From Kosakonia quasisacchari (lineage in GTDB: Bacteria > Pseudomonadota > Gammaproteobacteria > Enterobacterales > Enterobacteriaceae), in assembly GCF_004331415.1 (NCBI RefSeq), contig NZ_SJOP01000009.1, positions 1-64,000 of the forward strand: a stretch of 64,000 nt of DNA, written 5' to 3'. The notes under the pieces were generated by a model that was not told the DNA's origin, ran no database searches, and saw only the letters and a program-made list of their open reading frames with translations. Shown one piece after another: positions 38,285-49,901 of the stretch. The number at the start of each line of letters is the position of its first letter. Positions within the stretch are counted from its first letter, which is position 1. The position numbers and the translations under genes were made by a program.

Positions 38285-39172
38285 GTGCTTATCGTATTAG
38301 GTTACCTGGTTGTTCTTGGTGCAGTCTTTGGCGGTTATATGATGACCGGCGGAGAACTTGGGGCACTTTATCAACCGTCTGAACTGATCATCATCGGGGG
38401 CGCGGGGATAGGTGCATTCATTGTTGGCAATAACGGTAAAGCCATCAAAGGAACGCTGAAAGCAATGCCTTTGCTGTTTCGCCGTTCGAAGTACACCAAA
38501 AGTATGTATATGGACTTGCTGGCGCTGCTGTATCGCCTGATGGCGAAATCACGTCAGCAAGGCATGTTCTCGCTGGAACGGGATATTGAAAACCCGAAAG
38601 AAAGCGAGATTTTCGCCAGCTACCCGCGCATTCTTGCGGATGCGACGATGCTTGAATTTATCGTTGATTATCTGCGACTTATCATCAGCGGCAATATGAA
38701 TACCTTCGAAATTGAAGCGCTGATGGATGAAGAGATTGAAACCCACGAAAGTGAAGCCGAAGTCCCGGCGAACGCACTGGCAATGGTCGGTGACTCACTT
38801 CCTGCGTTCGGTATCGTGGCGGCGGTAATGGGTGTGGTACATGCGCTGGCCTCGGCGGATCGTCCGGCGGCGGAGTTGGGTGCGCTGATTGCGCATGCGA
38901 TGGTGGGAACTTTCCTCGGTATTTTGTTGGCGTATGGTTTTATCTCTCCGCTGGCAAGCGTGCTTCGCCAGAAGAGTGCGGAAACCGCCAAGATGATGCA
39001 GTGTGTGAAGATAACCCTGCTGTCGAACCTGAACGGTTATGCGCCGCCGATCGCGGTTGAGTTTGGTCGTAAAACACTTTACTCCAGCGAGCGTCCGTCG
39101 TTTATCGAACTGGACGAACATGTTCGTGCGGTCAGAAACCCTAACCAACAGACGACGACTGAGGACGCATGA
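38285..39172 (+). CDS. motA: Flagellar stator protein MotA
   Basis: 295 aa starting at a GTG with AGAAGGA upstream. It has four membrane segments (two near the N-terminus, two near 170-230) and a large cytoplasmic loop with [22 protein letters not shown], which holds the rotor-contacting Arg90 and Glu98 region. With MotB it conducts protons to drive rotation. It overlaps motB by four bases. No clear sigma-28 promoter was seen in the 69 bases after the flhDC terminator. Confidence 0.97.
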   Translation: MLIVLGYLVVLGAVFGGYMMTGGELGALYQPSELIIIGGAGIGAFIVGNNGKAIKGTLKAMPLLFRRSKYTKSMYMDLLALLYRLMAKSRQQGMFSLERDIENPKESEIFASYPRILADATMLEFIVDYLRLIISGNMNTFEIEALMDEEIETHESEAEVPANALAMVGDSLPAFGIVAAVMGVVHALASADRPAAELGALIAHAMVGTFLGILLAYGFISPLASVLRQKSAETAKMMQCVKITLLSNLNGYAPPIAVEFGRKTLYSSERPSFIELDEHVRAVRNPNQQTTTEDA

Positions 39173-40128
39173 AAAACCAGTCCCATCCAATCGTCGTCGT
39201 TAGACGAAAAAAACATAAAGGCCACGGTGGCGGCGCGCATGGCTCCTGGAAAATCGCCTATGCCGACTTTATGACGGCGATGATGGCGTTTTTCCTGGTC
39301 ATGTGGCTTATATCCATCTCAAGCCCGAAAGAGCTTATCCAGATCGCGGAGTATTTCCGCACGCCGTTGGCAACTGCGGTCACCGGTGGGCAGAGAATTT
39401 CGAACAGCGACAGCCCCATTCCGGGCGGTGGCGATGACTACACACAGCAACAGGGCGAAGTACAAAAACAGCCCAATATTGACGACCTGAAAAAACGCAT
39501 GGAGCAGTCGCGCTTGAGTAAATTGCGCGGCGATCTGGACCAGTTAATTGAAGCCGATCCCAAACTGCGCGCATTGCGCCCGCACTTGAAAATCGACCTG
39601 GTGCAGGAAGGGTTGCGCATACAGATTATTGATAGTCAGAACCGGCCGATGTTTAAAACCGGCAGCGCGGAAGTCGAACCTTATATGCGCGATATTTTAC
39701 GGGCGATTGCGCCAGTACTGAATGGTATTCCGAACAAAGTGAGCCTCTCCGGTCACACCGATGATGCCCCTTACGCTAACGGCGATAAAGGGTACAGCAA
39801 CTGGGAGCTTTCCGCCGATCGCGCCAACGCGTCGCGCCGTGAGCTGGTTGCCGGTGGCCTGGATGATGGCAAAGTGATGCGCGTCGTTGGCATGGCGGCA
39901 ACCATGCGCCTGGTCAATCGCGGCCCGGATGAAGCCATCAACCGTCGAATTAGTCTTTTGGTGCTGAACAAACAAGCAGAAGCGGCCATTCTGCATGAGA
40001 ACGCCGAAAGTCAGAGTGCGCCAATAAGCGCGATTACACAGCCAGAGCCAGCGGCAGCGGCAGCACCCGCGCCAGCAGCCTCGTCTCCGGCAGCAGTTCC
40101 TACGTCGCCACAAGCCAATCCGAGGTGA
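39169..40128 (+). CDS. motB: Flagellar stator protein MotB
   Basis: 319 aa. The single transmembrane segment carries the proton-binding aspartate in [20 protein letters not shown] (Asp33 here, Asp32 in E. coli). A plug/linker follows, then an OmpA-like peptidoglycan-binding domain ([27 protein letters not shown]). The tail is Ala/Pro-rich ([17 protein letters not shown]). It anchors MotA to the cell wall. Confidence 0.97.
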   Translation: MKNQSHPIVVVRRKKHKGHGGGAHGSWKIAYADFMTAMMAFFLVMWLISISSPKELIQIAEYFRTPLATAVTGGQRISNSDSPIPGGGDDYTQQQGEVQKQPNIDDLKKRMEQSRLSKLRGDLDQLIEADPKLRALRPHLKIDLVQEGLRIQIIDSQNRPMFKTGSAEVEPYMRDILRAIAPVLNGIPNKVSLSGHTDDAPYANGDKGYSNWELSADRANASRRELVAGGLDDGKVMRVVGMAATMRLVNRGPDEAINRRISLLVLNKQAEAAILHENAESQSAPISAITQPEPAAAAAPAPAASSPAAVPTSPQANPR

Positions 40129-40132
40129 TAGC

Positions 40133-42190
40133 GTGAGCATGGATATTAGTGATTTTTACCAAACATTCTTTGATGAGGCCGACGAACTGTTGGCCGATAT
40201 GGAACAACATTTATTGGACCTGGTGCCGGAAGCGCCGGATTCAGAACAGCTCAACGCCATCTTCCGTGCTGCACACTCTATTAAAGGCGGTGCGGGGACA
40301 TTTGGCTTTACCATCTTGCAGGAAACAACCCACCTGATGGAAAACCTGCTTGATGAGGCTCGGCGTGGCGAGATGCAGCTAAACACCGACATTATCAACC
40401 TGTTTTTGGAAACCAAAGATATTATGCAGGAACAGCTCGATGCCTATAAAAGCTCGTCAGAGCCAGATGCCGCAAGCTTCGAATACATCTGTAATGCCCT
40501 GCGCCAGTTAGCGCTGGAGGCAAAAGGAGAGGCCGTTGCTGCTGCGAATGGTGCGAAACTCTCTGTTGTAGAGACAGCTGCGCTGGCATCTGATGCGACA
40601 GCGCCCGCCGCTGAAAACGACGGCAAACTGCGAATCGTCCTTTCACGCCTGAAAGAGAGCGAAGTTGACTTACTCGAAGAAGAGCTGAGCAACCTCGGCA
40701 CGCTGAGCGATGTCGTGAAGGGGAAAGATACCCTGAGCGTGACCATCGACGGCGGCGTGGGCGAAGACGACATTATCGCGGTGCTGTGCTTTGTTATCGA
40801 AGCGGATCAAATCGCTTTCGAAAAAGCAGCCCCGGCACCCGCGGCGACAGACGCTGAGGTCGAAATCCCGGTTGAAGTGGCTGACGCGTCGGCAACAACG
40901 GCTGTCCCGGCGGTGCAAGCGGCTCCGGCTGCGGCACCAGCGCTGAAAGCGGTGGCGAAAGAGCAACCGGCAGGTCGTGAGAAACCGGCAGCCCGCGCCA
41001 GCGAATCGACCAGTATCCGTGTTGCGGTCGAAAAAGTTGACCAATTGATCAACCTGGTCGGTGAACTGGTTATTACCCAGTCGATGCTGGCACAGCGCTC
41101 TAACGAGCTGGATCCGGTAACTCACGGTGACCTGATAACCAGCATGAGCCAGCTGCAACGCAACGCCCGCGACCTGCAGGAATCGGTGATGTCCATCCGT
41201 ATGATGCCGATGGAATACGTCTTCAGCCGCTTCCCGCGCCTGGTTCGCGATCTGGCGAGCAAGCTTGATAAACAAGTAGAACTGACGCTGCAAGGCAGCT
41301 CAACCGAACTTGATAAGAGCTTGATCGAACGTATTATTGACCCGTTAACGCACCTGGTGCGTAACAGCCTCGACCACGGTATTGAAACGCCGCAAAAACG
41401 TGTGGAAGCAGGGAAGTCGCCTATCGGTAACCTGATTCTGTCGGCGGAACACCAGGGCGGGAACATCTGTATTGAAGTGACCGACGATGGCGCAGGTCTG
41501 AACCGTGAGCGTATCCTGGCGAAAGCGATTTCGCAGGGGATGGCTGTGAACGAGAACATGACCGATGAAGATGTGGGCATGCTGATTTTCGCCCCGGGCT
41601 TCTCGACTGCTGAGCAGGTGACGGACGTTTCCGGACGCGGCGTGGGCATGGACGTGGTGAAACGTAACATCCAGGAGATGGGCGGCCACGTTGAAATCAA
41701 ATCCAGGCAGGGCACTGGCACGACCATTCGTATTCTGCTGCCGCTGACGCTGGCGATCCTTGACGGCATGTCAGTAAAAGTGAACAACGAGGTCTTTATC
41801 CTGCCGTTGAACGCGGTGATGGAATCGCTGCAACCGCGCGAAGAAGACCTGCATCCGCTGGCCGGCGGTGAGCGCGTGCTGGAAGTGCGCGGTGAATATC
41901 TGCCGCTGGTGGAACTGTGGAAAGTCTTTGACGTTATGGGCGCAAAAACCGAGGCCACGCAGGGGATTGTCGTTATTCTGCAAAGCGCGGGTCGTCGCTA
42001 TGCATTGCTGGTGGATCAACTGATTGGTCAGCATCAAGTGGTGGTGAAAAACCTGGAAAGCAACTATCGCAAAGTGCCGGGCATTTCTGCTGCCACTATC
42101 CTTGGGGATGGTAGCGTTGCGCTGATCGTTGACGTATCAGCGTTGCAGGGATTGAATCGTGAACATCGTATGGCGCACACAGCCGCCTGA
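40133..42190 (+). CDS. cheA: Chemotaxis histidine kinase CheA
   Basis: 685 aa starting at GTG AGC ATG. Domains: P1 phosphotransfer with His48 (RAAHSIKGGAGTFG), P2 (about 160-230) that docks CheY/CheB, an Ala/Pro linker, P3 dimerisation (VEKVDQLINLVGELVITQS), P4 kinase with N, G1 and G2 boxes (VRNSLDHGIE, VTDDGAGL, GRGVGMDVV) and P5 CheW-like. An internal ATG at 40424 is codon 98, matching the start of the short form CheA-S of E. coli. It lies four bases after motB. Confidence 0.98.
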   Translation: MSMDISDFYQTFFDEADELLADMEQHLLDLVPEAPDSEQLNAIFRAAHSIKGGAGTFGFTILQETTHLMENLLDEARRGEMQLNTDIINLFLETKDIMQEQLDAYKSSSEPDAASFEYICNALRQLALEAKGEAVAAANGAKLSVVETAALASDATAPAAENDGKLRIVLSRLKESEVDLLEEELSNLGTLSDVVKGKDTLSVTIDGGVGEDDIIAVLCFVIEADQIAFEKAAPAPAATDAEVEIPVEVADASATTAVPAVQAAPAAAPALKAVAKEQPAGREKPAARASESTSIRVAVEKVDQLINLVGELVITQSMLAQRSNELDPVTHGDLITSMSQLQRNARDLQESVMSIRMMPMEYVFSRFPRLVRDLASKLDKQVELTLQGSSTELDKSLIERIIDPLTHLVRNSLDHGIETPQKRVEAGKSPIGNLILSAEHQGGNICIEVTDDGAGLNRERILAKAISQGMAVNENMTDEDVGMLIFAPGFSTAEQVTDVSGRGVGMDVVKRNIQEMGGHVEIKSRQGTGTTIRILLPLTLAILDGMSVKVNNEVFILPLNAVMESLQPREEDLHPLAGGERVLEVRGEYLPLVELWKVFDVMGAKTEATQGIVVILQSAGRRYALLVDQLIGQHQVVVKNLESNYRKVPGISAATILGDGSVALIVDVSALQGLNREHRMAHTAA

Positions 42191-42212
42191 TTTAGTTAAG
42201 AAGGTATAAAAC

Positions 42213-42716
42213 ATGACCGGTATGAGTAATGTAGCAAAACTGGCGGGCGAGCCATCAGGTCAGGAGTTCCTGGTTTTCACTCTGGGCGATGAAGAATACG
42301 GAATCGATATTCTCAAAGTGCAGGAAATTCGTGGCTATGATCAGGTGACCCGAATCGCCAATACCCCCGACTTTATCAAAGGCGTCACCAACCTGCGCGG
42401 TGTGATTGTGCCGATTGTCGACCTGCGCGTGAAGTTCAGCCAGGGCGATGTCGAGTATGATGAAAACACGGTCGTTATCGTGCTGAATCTCGGTCAGCGC
42501 GTGGTAGGGATTGTGGTTGATGGTGTTTCCGACGTCCTGTCGCTGGCATCTGACCAGATCCGTCCGGCTCCGGAATTCGCGGTAACCTTGTCGACAGAAT
42601 ACCTGACCGGCCTGGGCGCGCTCGGCGACCGTATGCTGATTCTGGTAAATATTGAAAAACTGCTCAACAGCGATGAAATGGCGCTGCTGGATATGGCAGC
42701 CACGCACGTAGCGTAA
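42213..42716 (+). CDS. cheW: Chemotaxis coupling protein CheW
   Basis: 167 aa, the E. coli length, one CheW domain ([49 protein letters not shown]). It links CheA to receptors Tar and Tap. The AAGAAGG ribosome site lies nine bases upstream. Its last codons and stop are duplicated in tandem just downstream. Confidence 0.98.
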   Translation: MTGMSNVAKLAGEPSGQEFLVFTLGDEEYGIDILKVQEIRGYDQVTRIANTPDFIKGVTNLRGVIVPIVDLRVKFSQGDVEYDENTVVIVLNLGQRVVGIVVDGVSDVLSLASDQIRPAPEFAVTLSTEYLTGLGALGDRMLILVNIEKLLNSDEMALLDMAATHVA

Positions 42717-42740
42717 TAATCGCGCATGTAGCGTAATAAT
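42701..42740 (+). repeat. 20-bp tandem duplication of the cheW 3' end
   Basis: Units 42701-42720 and 42721-42740 are identical at 18 of 20 positions and both contain GTAGCGTAATAAT. The first unit carries the last codons and stop of cheW; the second lies beyond it. It looks like a slippage duplication; the protein is not altered. Confidence 0.85.
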
Positions 42741-42775
42741 AAAGGCGGGTGAAGTTGCTTCTCCCGCCTTTATTT
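42741..42775 (+). terminator. Terminator of motAB-cheAW
   Basis: AAAGGCGGG/CCCGCCTTT stem with a 13-base loop, followed by ATTTT. It ends the mot-che operon before the intergenic remnant. Confidence 0.85.
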
Positions 42776-42977
42776 TCGCCCTTGTTCTGCCGCGATAATA
42801 TACATCTCTCACGTCCGTTTAATTTCTATTCCATAAAATCTTCTGACTTCTCTTTACCCCTGTCCATATATTGTGATGTTTATCGCAAATCACGTTATAT
42901 ATCTTTCGATGCTTAATAAGTCAGATGATTGTTGTTATCTAATAAATTGATTTAAAACAATAAATTTATTATACCCC

Positions 42978-43306
42978 ATGGGTTTTACCGCGTTAGGTTT
43001 ATCTGGCGGCGAGTTGCGACAACCTGCAGGCGAGTGGAGACTTGCCTTGTCTCTGCAAATTCCAATTGGCGATATGAATAACGCAGCACGTAATATGGTC
43101 TGCGGTCGCAACCGGCTCAGCGATGAGGTTTACAAAGGGACAACGACTAACCGTTGCGGCAGCGCTGTTCGAGCGGCGTGCCATCGCAAGTGAGCAGCGA
43201 TGGCTTGCTGCGAACCTACAATGACACCGCGCAAATCCTGACTTCGCAGGCCACGACACCAGGGGGAACGTATAGCGATACGTTAACTGTGGAGATTGCG
43301 CTTTAA
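42978..43306 (+). pseudogene. Possible remnant of a spore-coat-U/fimbrial-type gene
   Basis: This 0.3-kb stretch sits between cheW and tar. The frame 43151-43306 ends in [15 protein letters not shown] and stop; the G-x-Y-S-D-T-[LV]-x-V pattern is typical of the C-terminus of SCPU (spore coat U, Csu-type pilus) proteins. It begins right after a stop codon and has no start or signal peptide. A 71-codon open frame at 42978-43193 in another phase overlaps it, as expected after a frameshift, but its product is not recognised. Assignment rests on the tail only. Confidence 0.3.
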
Positions 43307-43334
43307 GTCATAATTTAATTCCCTTTCGCAAATG

Positions 43335-43361
43335 TAAAGTTCCGTGGCCCCATGCCGATAA
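43335..43361 (+). promoter_or_regulatory. Sigma-28 (FliA) promoter of tar-tap-cheRBYZ
   Basis: TAAAGTTC (43335-43342), 11-base spacer, GCCGATAA (43354-43361): nearly perfect FliA consensus (TAAAGTTT-N11-GCCGATAA). It lies 31 bases before the tar ATG. Late-class transcription of the whole receptor/che operon is expected. Confidence 0.93.
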
Positions 43362-43392
43362 CACCGTTAAGAACTTATCAAGAAGGTGTTGC

Positions 43393-45057
43393 ATGTTGAA
43401 CCGTATCCGCGTCGTTACTCTACTTATGAGCGTGCTGGTGGTCTTTGCCTTGTTACAGCTTGTCTCTGGCGGCCTGTTTTTTTCGTCACTTAAGCAAAAC
43501 CAGCAAAGTTTTGCGGTCTCCAATGACCTGCGCATGCAACAAACGGAATTAGGTAAAGCCTGGGAGTTGATGCTGCAAACGCGTATCAACCTGAGCCGTT
43601 CCTCAGCGCGGATGTTGCTGGATCCGAGCAACCAGCAGAGCAGTGCGAAAACCGATTTGCTGAACAGCGCCAAAGCGTCGCTTGCCGATGCGGCAAAACA
43701 CTACGATGCCTTCCGCGCGCTGCCATCGCTGCCAGAAACCGATGCAGTGCGCCAGACGCTGGATGAAAAATACCGGACTTATAATGCCGCGCTGGCGGAA
43801 CTGGTGCAGTTCCTCGAAGGCGGCAATATTAACGGCTTTATGGCGCAGCCGACGCAAGGCATGCAAAACGCCCTTAGCGACGCGATGCAGAAATACGCGG
43901 ATTTGAGTGAAGGCTTGTATCGCAATGCCTGGGAACAGAGCGTCAGTGATTACACCTTCGCCAAATGGCAGATGGCGATCCTGGCGCTGGCGCTGGTGAT
44001 CGTGCTGACCGGTGTCTGGTATGGCATTCGCCGTATTCTGCTGTCGCCATTGTCGTCAGTTATTGCCCATATCCGGGAAATCGCCAGTGGCAATCTGACC
44101 CATTCGCTGACCATTGCCGGGCGCAGTGAAATGACGGAACTGGCGCAGAGCGTTGATCATATGCAGAACGCGCTGATCGAAACGGTTACGAATGTTCGCC
44201 AGGGTTCCGATGCTATCTACTCCGGCACCAGCGAAATCGCCGCCGGCAACAACGATCTCTCTTCCCGTACCGAAGAGCAGGCTTCCGCACTTGAGCAGAC
44301 CGCCGCCAGCATGGAAGAGTTGACCGCCACGGTGAAACAGAACGCCGATAACGCCCGTCAGGCCTCATTACTGGCGCAAAGTGCCTCGGAAACGGCAGAG
44401 CGCGGCGGCAAAGTGGTTAACAGTGTTGTAAAAACAATGCACGAAATTGCGGGCAGTTCGCAAAAAATTGCCGATATTATTAGTGTGATTGACGGAATTG
44501 CTTTCCAGACCAATATTTTGGCGCTGAACGCCGCGGTTGAAGCAGCGCGGGCGGGCGAGCAGGGGCGTGGTTTCGCCGTGGTCGCCGGAGAAGTGCGCAA
44601 TCTTGCCAGCCGCAGTGCGCAGGCGGCGAAAGAAATTAAAGGCTTAATTGAAGATTCTGTCTCCCGTGTCGATACCGGTTCTGTGCTGGTGGAGAGCGCA
44701 GGGGAGACGATGTCGGACATCGTTAACGCGGTAACAAGGGTGAACGACATTATGGGTGAGATCGCCTCGGCTTCTGATGAACAGAGCCGCGGCATCGATC
44801 AGGTTGCGCTGGCGGTATCCGAAATGGATCGCGTCACGCAGCAGAACGCGTCACTGGTACAACAATCGGCAGCCGCAGCGGCCGCCTTAGAAGAACAAGC
44901 CAGTTTGTTGACGCAGGCGGTATCTGCTTTCCGCCTTTCTTCTGTATCCGGCAAACCGGCGTCGCGTGCTACAACTCCGGCAGCAGGCAGCGCTCAGACC
45001 CCGGCGCGGAGTCGCCAACTTGTAACCGGACAAGAGGATAACTGGGAAAAATTTTAG
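43393..45057 (+). CDS. tar: Methyl-accepting chemotaxis protein II (aspartate receptor Tar)
   Basis: 554 aa. TM1 is about 7-30, the periplasmic four-helix ligand domain follows, TM2 is about 195-213, then HAMP (about 215-265) and the methylation helices and hairpin tip ([28 protein letters not shown]). The aspartate-binding arginines of Tar are conserved as R64, R69 and R73 ([12 protein letters not shown]), which identifies it as Tar and not Tsr. The C-terminal CheR/CheB tether reads NWEKF in place of the usual NWETF. It is driven by the sigma-28 promoter upstream. Confidence 0.95.
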   Translation: MLNRIRVVTLLMSVLVVFALLQLVSGGLFFSSLKQNQQSFAVSNDLRMQQTELGKAWELMLQTRINLSRSSARMLLDPSNQQSSAKTDLLNSAKASLADAAKHYDAFRALPSLPETDAVRQTLDEKYRTYNAALAELVQFLEGGNINGFMAQPTQGMQNALSDAMQKYADLSEGLYRNAWEQSVSDYTFAKWQMAILALALVIVLTGVWYGIRRILLSPLSSVIAHIREIASGNLTHSLTIAGRSEMTELAQSVDHMQNALIETVTNVRQGSDAIYSGTSEIAAGNNDLSSRTEEQASALEQTAASMEELTATVKQNADNARQASLLAQSASETAERGGKVVNSVVKTMHEIAGSSQKIADIISVIDGIAFQTNILALNAAVEAARAGEQGRGFAVVAGEVRNLASRSAQAAKEIKGLIEDSVSRVDTGSVLVESAGETMSDIVNAVTRVNDIMGEIASASDEQSRGIDQVALAVSEMDRVTQQNASLVQQSAAAAAALEEQASLLTQAVSAFRLSSVSGKPASRATTPAAGSAQTPARSRQLVTGQEDNWEKF

Positions 45058-45098
45058 CTGTTCTTAACCGCGGACTTTTTCCGCCAGATGGGGCGTTA

Positions 45099-46697
45099 AT
45101 GTTAAATCGTATTCGCATCTCGACAACACTTTTTTTGATTTTGATCGTGTGTGGCATTTTACAGGTTGGCAGTAACGGGTTGTCTTTCTGGGCATTTAAA
45201 CAGAGCACTTCACATTTACAAGAAGTTGAAAACAGTACCCATCAGCGCAGCGCATTAATGCAGATGCGGGCCACGCTGCTTCAGGCCAGTACCGCGCTGA
45301 ACAAAGCCGGGACGTTAACGGCGCTGAGTTATCCGCCGGATGACATCAAAGCGCTGATGACACAGGCGAAAGCCAGTCTCAAGCAGTCGGCAGAAGTAGA
45401 AAAAGAGTTTCTTGGCCTGAAGGTGATGACACCGGAAGGTAAAAAGTTACAGGAAATCACCCAGGCCACTTATACCGCCTGGCGTGGCGACCTGGAGCAC
45501 CAGGCAACCTGGCTTGAAAATAACCAGTTGTCGGACTTTATGACCGCACCGGTGCAGGAGTCGCAGGATAAGTTTGATGCCAGTTTCAGTGCGTGGGAGA
45601 AACACATTAACCACTTTACTGAACAGGCGAGAGCGGATGGTGAAAGCAACTACCATCGCTCGGCGGTGATTTTTGTCGTGGTGGTTATTCTCGCCGCGTT
45701 ATTGACCAGTGCCGCGCTGCTCTGGTCGCGCAAGATGATTGTCCAGCCGCTGGCGGTTGTCAGCAGCCACTTTGACAGCATCTCCGAAGGCAATCTGGCA
45801 CGACCGATTGCCGTTGACGGGCGTAACGAGATCTCGGCGATTTTTACCAGCCTGAAAAAGATGCAAACCGCGTTACGCACCACGGTGAGCGATGTCCGTC
45901 AGGGCAGTTATGCGATGCATACCGGCATTTCGGAAATTGCGGCGGGTAATAATGATTTATCGTCGCGAACGGAACAGCAGGCAGCGTCGCTGGCGCAAAC
46001 CGCTGCCAGTATGGAGCAGTTAACGTCAACGGTAAGCCAGAACGCCGATAACGCGCGTCAGGCTTCCGGGCTGGCGCAGAGCGCGGCAGAAACGGCGAGA
46101 AAAGGGGGGCAGCAGACATCGAGCGTGGCAAGTACCATGCAACAGATTGCCGGCAGTTCCCAGAAAATTGGCGACATCATTAGTGTGATTGATGGCATCG
46201 CGTTTCAGACCAATATTCTGGCGCTGAACGCCGCCGTTGAAGCGGCTCGTGCCGGTGAACAGGGGCGCGGTTTCGCGGTTGTCGCCGGAGAAGTGCGTAA
46301 CCTGGCAAGCCGCAGCGCGCAGGCGGCAAAAGAGATTAAGGGCCTGATTGAAGAGTCGGTTTCCCGCGTTCAGCAGGGTTCCGCTCTGGTGGATACCGCC
46401 GCGCAGACGATGACGGAAATCGTCCGCTCTGTCACTCAGGTCAACGATATCATGGGCGAGATCGCCTCCGCGTCCGATGAACAACGGCGCGGGATAGAGC
46501 AGGTGGCTCAGGCAGTAACACAGATGGATCAGGTGACACAACAGAACGCTGCGCTGGTAGAAGAGGCAGCCTCCGCCACCGACCAACTGGCCAACCAGGC
46601 AGATAATCTTACCGCGCTGGTGGCTGTATTTAAGATTGAAGAGCATGTCGCAATACCCGAAATGGCACCGCCTAAGGCTGTGCCCGTTGCATCCTGA
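45099..46697 (+). CDS. tap: Methyl-accepting chemotaxis protein IV (dipeptide receptor Tap)
   Basis: 532 aa, close to E. coli Tap (533 aa). TM1 is near 7-30, and the ligand domain carries [19 protein letters not shown] as in Tap. TM2 is near 188-208, followed by HAMP and an intact signalling tip. There is no NWETF-type tether, as usual for Tap, so its methylation relies on neighbouring receptors. It senses dipeptides with periplasmic DppA and pyrimidines in E. coli. It is 41 bases after tar. Confidence 0.93.
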   Translation: MLNRIRISTTLFLILIVCGILQVGSNGLSFWAFKQSTSHLQEVENSTHQRSALMQMRATLLQASTALNKAGTLTALSYPPDDIKALMTQAKASLKQSAEVEKEFLGLKVMTPEGKKLQEITQATYTAWRGDLEHQATWLENNQLSDFMTAPVQESQDKFDASFSAWEKHINHFTEQARADGESNYHRSAVIFVVVVILAALLTSAALLWSRKMIVQPLAVVSSHFDSISEGNLARPIAVDGRNEISAIFTSLKKMQTALRTTVSDVRQGSYAMHTGISEIAAGNNDLSSRTEQQAASLAQTAASMEQLTSTVSQNADNARQASGLAQSAAETARKGGQQTSSVASTMQQIAGSSQKIGDIISVIDGIAFQTNILALNAAVEAARAGEQGRGFAVVAGEVRNLASRSAQAAKEIKGLIEESVSRVQQGSALVDTAAQTMTEIVRSVTQVNDIMGEIASASDEQRRGIEQVAQAVTQMDQVTQQNAALVEEAASATDQLANQADNLTALVAVFKIEEHVAIPEMAPPKAVPVAS

Positions 46698-46716
46698 ACC
46701 TAGTTGAGAAGGCGCT

Positions 46717-47586
46717 ATGACATCATCCATGCCTAACGGGCAAACGTCATCAATATTGCAACAGATGACACAGCGCCTGGCGCTGTCCGACGCGCATTTC
46801 CGTCGGATATGTCAATTGATCTACCAACGTGCGGGGATTGTCCTCGCGGATCATAAACGTGACATGGTTTATAACCGCCTGGTTCGCCGTTTACGCTCGC
46901 TTGGGCTAGATGATTTTGGCCGCTATCTGAGCATGCTGGAAGCGAACCAGAACAGCGCCGAGTGGCAAGCGTTTATTAACTCGCTGACCACTAATCTCAC
47001 CGCTTTTTTCCGGGAAGCACACCACTTCCCGGTTCTCGCGGACCATGCGCGTAAGCGCACGGGGGAATATCGGGTATGGAGTGCAGCGGCGTCGACAGGC
47101 GAAGAGCCGTACTCTCTTGCCATTACCCTCGCCGATGCGTTGGGAATGGCGCCGGGTCGCTGGAAAGTTTTCGCCAGCGACATTGACACAGAGGTGCTGC
47201 AAAAAGCGCGTAGCGGCATTTACCGCCAGGACGAGTTGAAAACCCTCTCGCCCCAGCAGATGCAACGCTACTTTATGCGCGGTACTGGCCCGCATGCCGG
47301 GCTGGTGCGCGTACGGCAGGAACTGGCGAACTACGTCGATTTCTCCACGGTCAATCTGCTGGATAAGCAGTACAACGTTCCGGGGCCTTTCGACGCAATT
47401 TTTTGCCGTAACGTAATGATTTATTTTGATAAAACGACGCAACAGGACATTTTGCATCGTTTCGCTCCACTGCTTAAGCCAGACGGATTAATGTTTGCCG
47501 GGCATTCGGAGAACTTCAGCAACCTCGTGCGTGAGTTTACCCTTCGTGGGCAAACAGTTTATGCGCTGAGTAAGGATAAAGCATGA
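46717..47586 (+). CDS. cheR: Chemotaxis protein methyltransferase CheR
   Basis: 289 aa. The N-terminal helical domain precedes the SAM-binding Rossmann fold with [18 protein letters not shown] (motif I) and [19 protein letters not shown] beta-subdomain binds the receptor pentapeptide. It methylates receptor glutamates for adaptation. It overlaps cheB by four bases. Confidence 0.98.
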   Translation: MTSSMPNGQTSSILQQMTQRLALSDAHFRRICQLIYQRAGIVLADHKRDMVYNRLVRRLRSLGLDDFGRYLSMLEANQNSAEWQAFINSLTTNLTAFFREAHHFPVLADHARKRTGEYRVWSAAASTGEEPYSLAITLADALGMAPGRWKVFASDIDTEVLQKARSGIYRQDELKTLSPQQMQRYFMRGTGPHAGLVRVRQELANYVDFSTVNLLDKQYNVPGPFDAIFCRNVMIYFDKTTQQDILHRFAPLLKPDGLMFAGHSENFSNLVREFTLRGQTVYALSKDKA

Positions 47587-48632
47587 GTAAAATCAGGGTG
47601 TTGTCCGTCGATGATTCCGCATTGATGCGCCAGATCATGACAGAAATTATCAATAGCCACAGCGATATGGAAATGGTGGCGACGGCGCCAGACCCGTTGG
47701 TTGCCCGGGATTTAATTAAAAAATTCAACCCGGACGTGTTAACGCTGGATGTGGAAATGCCGCGCATGGACGGGCTGGATTTCCTCGAAAAATTAATGCG
47801 TTTGCGCCCAATGCCGGTGGTGATGGTCTCCTCGCTGACCGGAAAAGGCTCCGAAGTGACTCTGCGTGCGCTGGAACTGGGGGCGATAGATTTTGTCACC
47901 AAACCGCAGATTGGCATTCGCGAAGGCATGCTGGCTTACAGCGAGATGATTGCTGAGAAAGTACGTACCGCCTCCCGCGCGCGCATCGCGGCGCATAAAA
48001 CGATGGAGGCCCCGGCCATGCTGAAAGCCGGGCCGTTGCTCAGCTCGGAAAAACTGCTGGTGATTGGTGCGTCAACCGGAGGAACAGAGGCAATTAGGCA
48101 TGTACTCCAGCCATTGCCACTCTCAAGTCCGGGTATTCTTATCACTCAGCATATGCCGCCGGGCTTTACCCGCTCATTTGCTGAGCGTTTGAATAAGCTC
48201 TGTCAGATCAGCGTCAAAGAAGCGGAAGATGGCGAGCGCGTATTACCCGGGCACGCGTATATTGCACCTGGCGATCGGCATATGGAGCTGGCGCGTAGCG
48301 GGGCGAACTATCAAATTAAGATCCACGATGGACCGCCGGTTAACCGGCACCGTCCTTCGGTGGACGTGTTGTTTAATTCGGTGGCGAAACATGCGGGGCG
48401 TAACGCCGTGGGAGTGATTCTCACGGGGATGGGCAACGATGGCGCGGCCGGAATGTTAGCAATGCACCAGGCTGGCGCCTGGACGATTGCGCAAAATGAA
48501 GCAAGTTGTGTGGTGTTCGGCATGCCGCGTGAGGCCATCAATATGGGTGGCGTCAGCGAAGTGGTCGATCTTAGCCAGGTAAGCCAGCAGATGTTGGCGA
48601 AAATCAGTGCCGGACAGGCAATACGTATTTGA
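47583..48632 (+). CDS. cheB: Chemotaxis response regulator methylesterase CheB
   Basis: 349 aa. The receiver domain has Asp10/Asp11 and phospho-acceptor Asp56 ([14 protein letters not shown]). The esterase domain (about 155-349) has the catalytic Ser in [14 protein letters not shown], His in [11 protein letters not shown] and Asp in [11 protein letters not shown]. It removes methyl groups from receptors and deamidates glutamines. It is translationally coupled to cheR. Confidence 0.98.
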   Translation: MSKIRVLSVDDSALMRQIMTEIINSHSDMEMVATAPDPLVARDLIKKFNPDVLTLDVEMPRMDGLDFLEKLMRLRPMPVVMVSSLTGKGSEVTLRALELGAIDFVTKPQIGIREGMLAYSEMIAEKVRTASRARIAAHKTMEAPAMLKAGPLLSSEKLLVIGASTGGTEAIRHVLQPLPLSSPGILITQHMPPGFTRSFAERLNKLCQISVKEAEDGERVLPGHAYIAPGDRHMELARSGANYQIKIHDGPPVNRHRPSVDVLFNSVAKHAGRNAVGVILTGMGNDGAAGMLAMHQAGAWTIAQNEASCVVFGMPREAINMGGVSEVVDLSQVSQQMLAKISAGQAIRI

Positions 48633-48643
48633 ACCAGGAGTAA

Positions 48644-49039
<396 letters not shown>

Positions 49040-49049
49040 GGACTGGCTA

Positions 49050-49694
49050 ATGATTCAACCTTCAATTAAACCAGCGGACGAACATTCACCCAGCGACATC
49101 ATTGCCCGGATCGGCAGCCTGACGCGTATGTTGCGTGATAGCCTGCGAGAATTAGGTCTTGATCAGGCGATTGCCGAAGCTGCGGAAGCGATTCCTGATG
49201 CGCGTGACCGTCTGGATTATGTCGTGCAGATGACCGCGCAAGCGGCAGAACGCGCGCTTAACAGCGTTGAAGCTTCTCAGCCGCACCAGGATGAGATGGA
49301 AAAAGGTTCGAAAGCGCTGAGCAAACGTTGGGACGAGTGGTTTGAAAACCCAATCGAACTGGCGGATGCGCGTGAACTGGTGACCGATACGCGCAAGTTC
49401 CTTGGCGAAATTCCGGGGCACACCAGTTTCACCAACGCCCAACTGCTGGACATTATGATGGCGCAGGATTTCCAGGACCTCACCGGCCAGGTTATCAAAC
49501 GCATGATGGATGTTATCCAGGAGATCGAACGTCAGCTTCTGATGGTGCTGCTGGAGAACATCCCGGATCAGTCCGCGCGTCCGAAGCGTGAAAACGAAAG
49601 CCTGCTCAATGGCCCACAACTCGACGCGACCAAAGCGGGCGTGGTGGCAAGCCAGGATCAGGTCGACGATCTGCTCGATAGTTTGGGCTTCTAA
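49050..49694 (+). CDS. cheZ: CheY-P phosphatase CheZ
   Basis: 214 aa long helical hairpin. The catalytic Gln147 region reads [21 protein letters not shown]. The C-terminal CheY-binding peptide ends [14 protein letters not shown]. It dephosphorylates CheY-P. It is the last gene of the tar-tap-cheRBYZ operon and a terminator follows. Confidence 0.98.
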   Translation: MIQPSIKPADEHSPSDIIARIGSLTRMLRDSLRELGLDQAIAEAAEAIPDARDRLDYVVQMTAQAAERALNSVEASQPHQDEMEKGSKALSKRWDEWFENPIELADARELVTDTRKFLGEIPGHTSFTNAQLLDIMMAQDFQDLTGQVIKRMMDVIQEIERQLLMVLLENIPDQSARPKRENESLLNGPQLDATKAGVVASQDQVDDLLDSLGF

Positions 49695-49719
49695 GCCTGT
49701 ATTATCAGTAAGTTAACGG

Positions 49720-49758
49720 AAAGTGGGCAAGCATAAGGCTGCCCACTTTCTTGTTTTC
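49720..49758 (+). terminator. Terminator of the tar-cheZ operon
   Basis: AAAGTGGGCA/TGCCCACTTT, a 10-bp stem with a 10-base loop, followed by CTTGTTTT. Confidence 0.8.
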
Positions 49759-49901
49759 CCCTCTTTTTCCCACGCGTTTTCTCACGCGTAGCGTCATGTC
49801 AAATGGCGAAAACCCCCTGTTTTTATGCCTTACTCTGCCCATTAGACAGCCTTGACTCTGGCAATATGTCACCAAACCTGTAATCCGTGGATGTGTTGGC
49901 C

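Noticed and set aside
41122..41958. 278-codon open frame on the minus strand inside cheA
   Set aside because: It lies wholly antisense to the cheA kinase domain; composition is Ser/Arg-rich as expected from the opposite strand of a G+C-rich gene, with no ribosome site or family features.
43180..43204. GCCATCGC/GCGATGGC hairpin as a terminator or attachment site
   Set aside because: No T run and no partner copy; it is probably chance or part of the degraded gene remnant.
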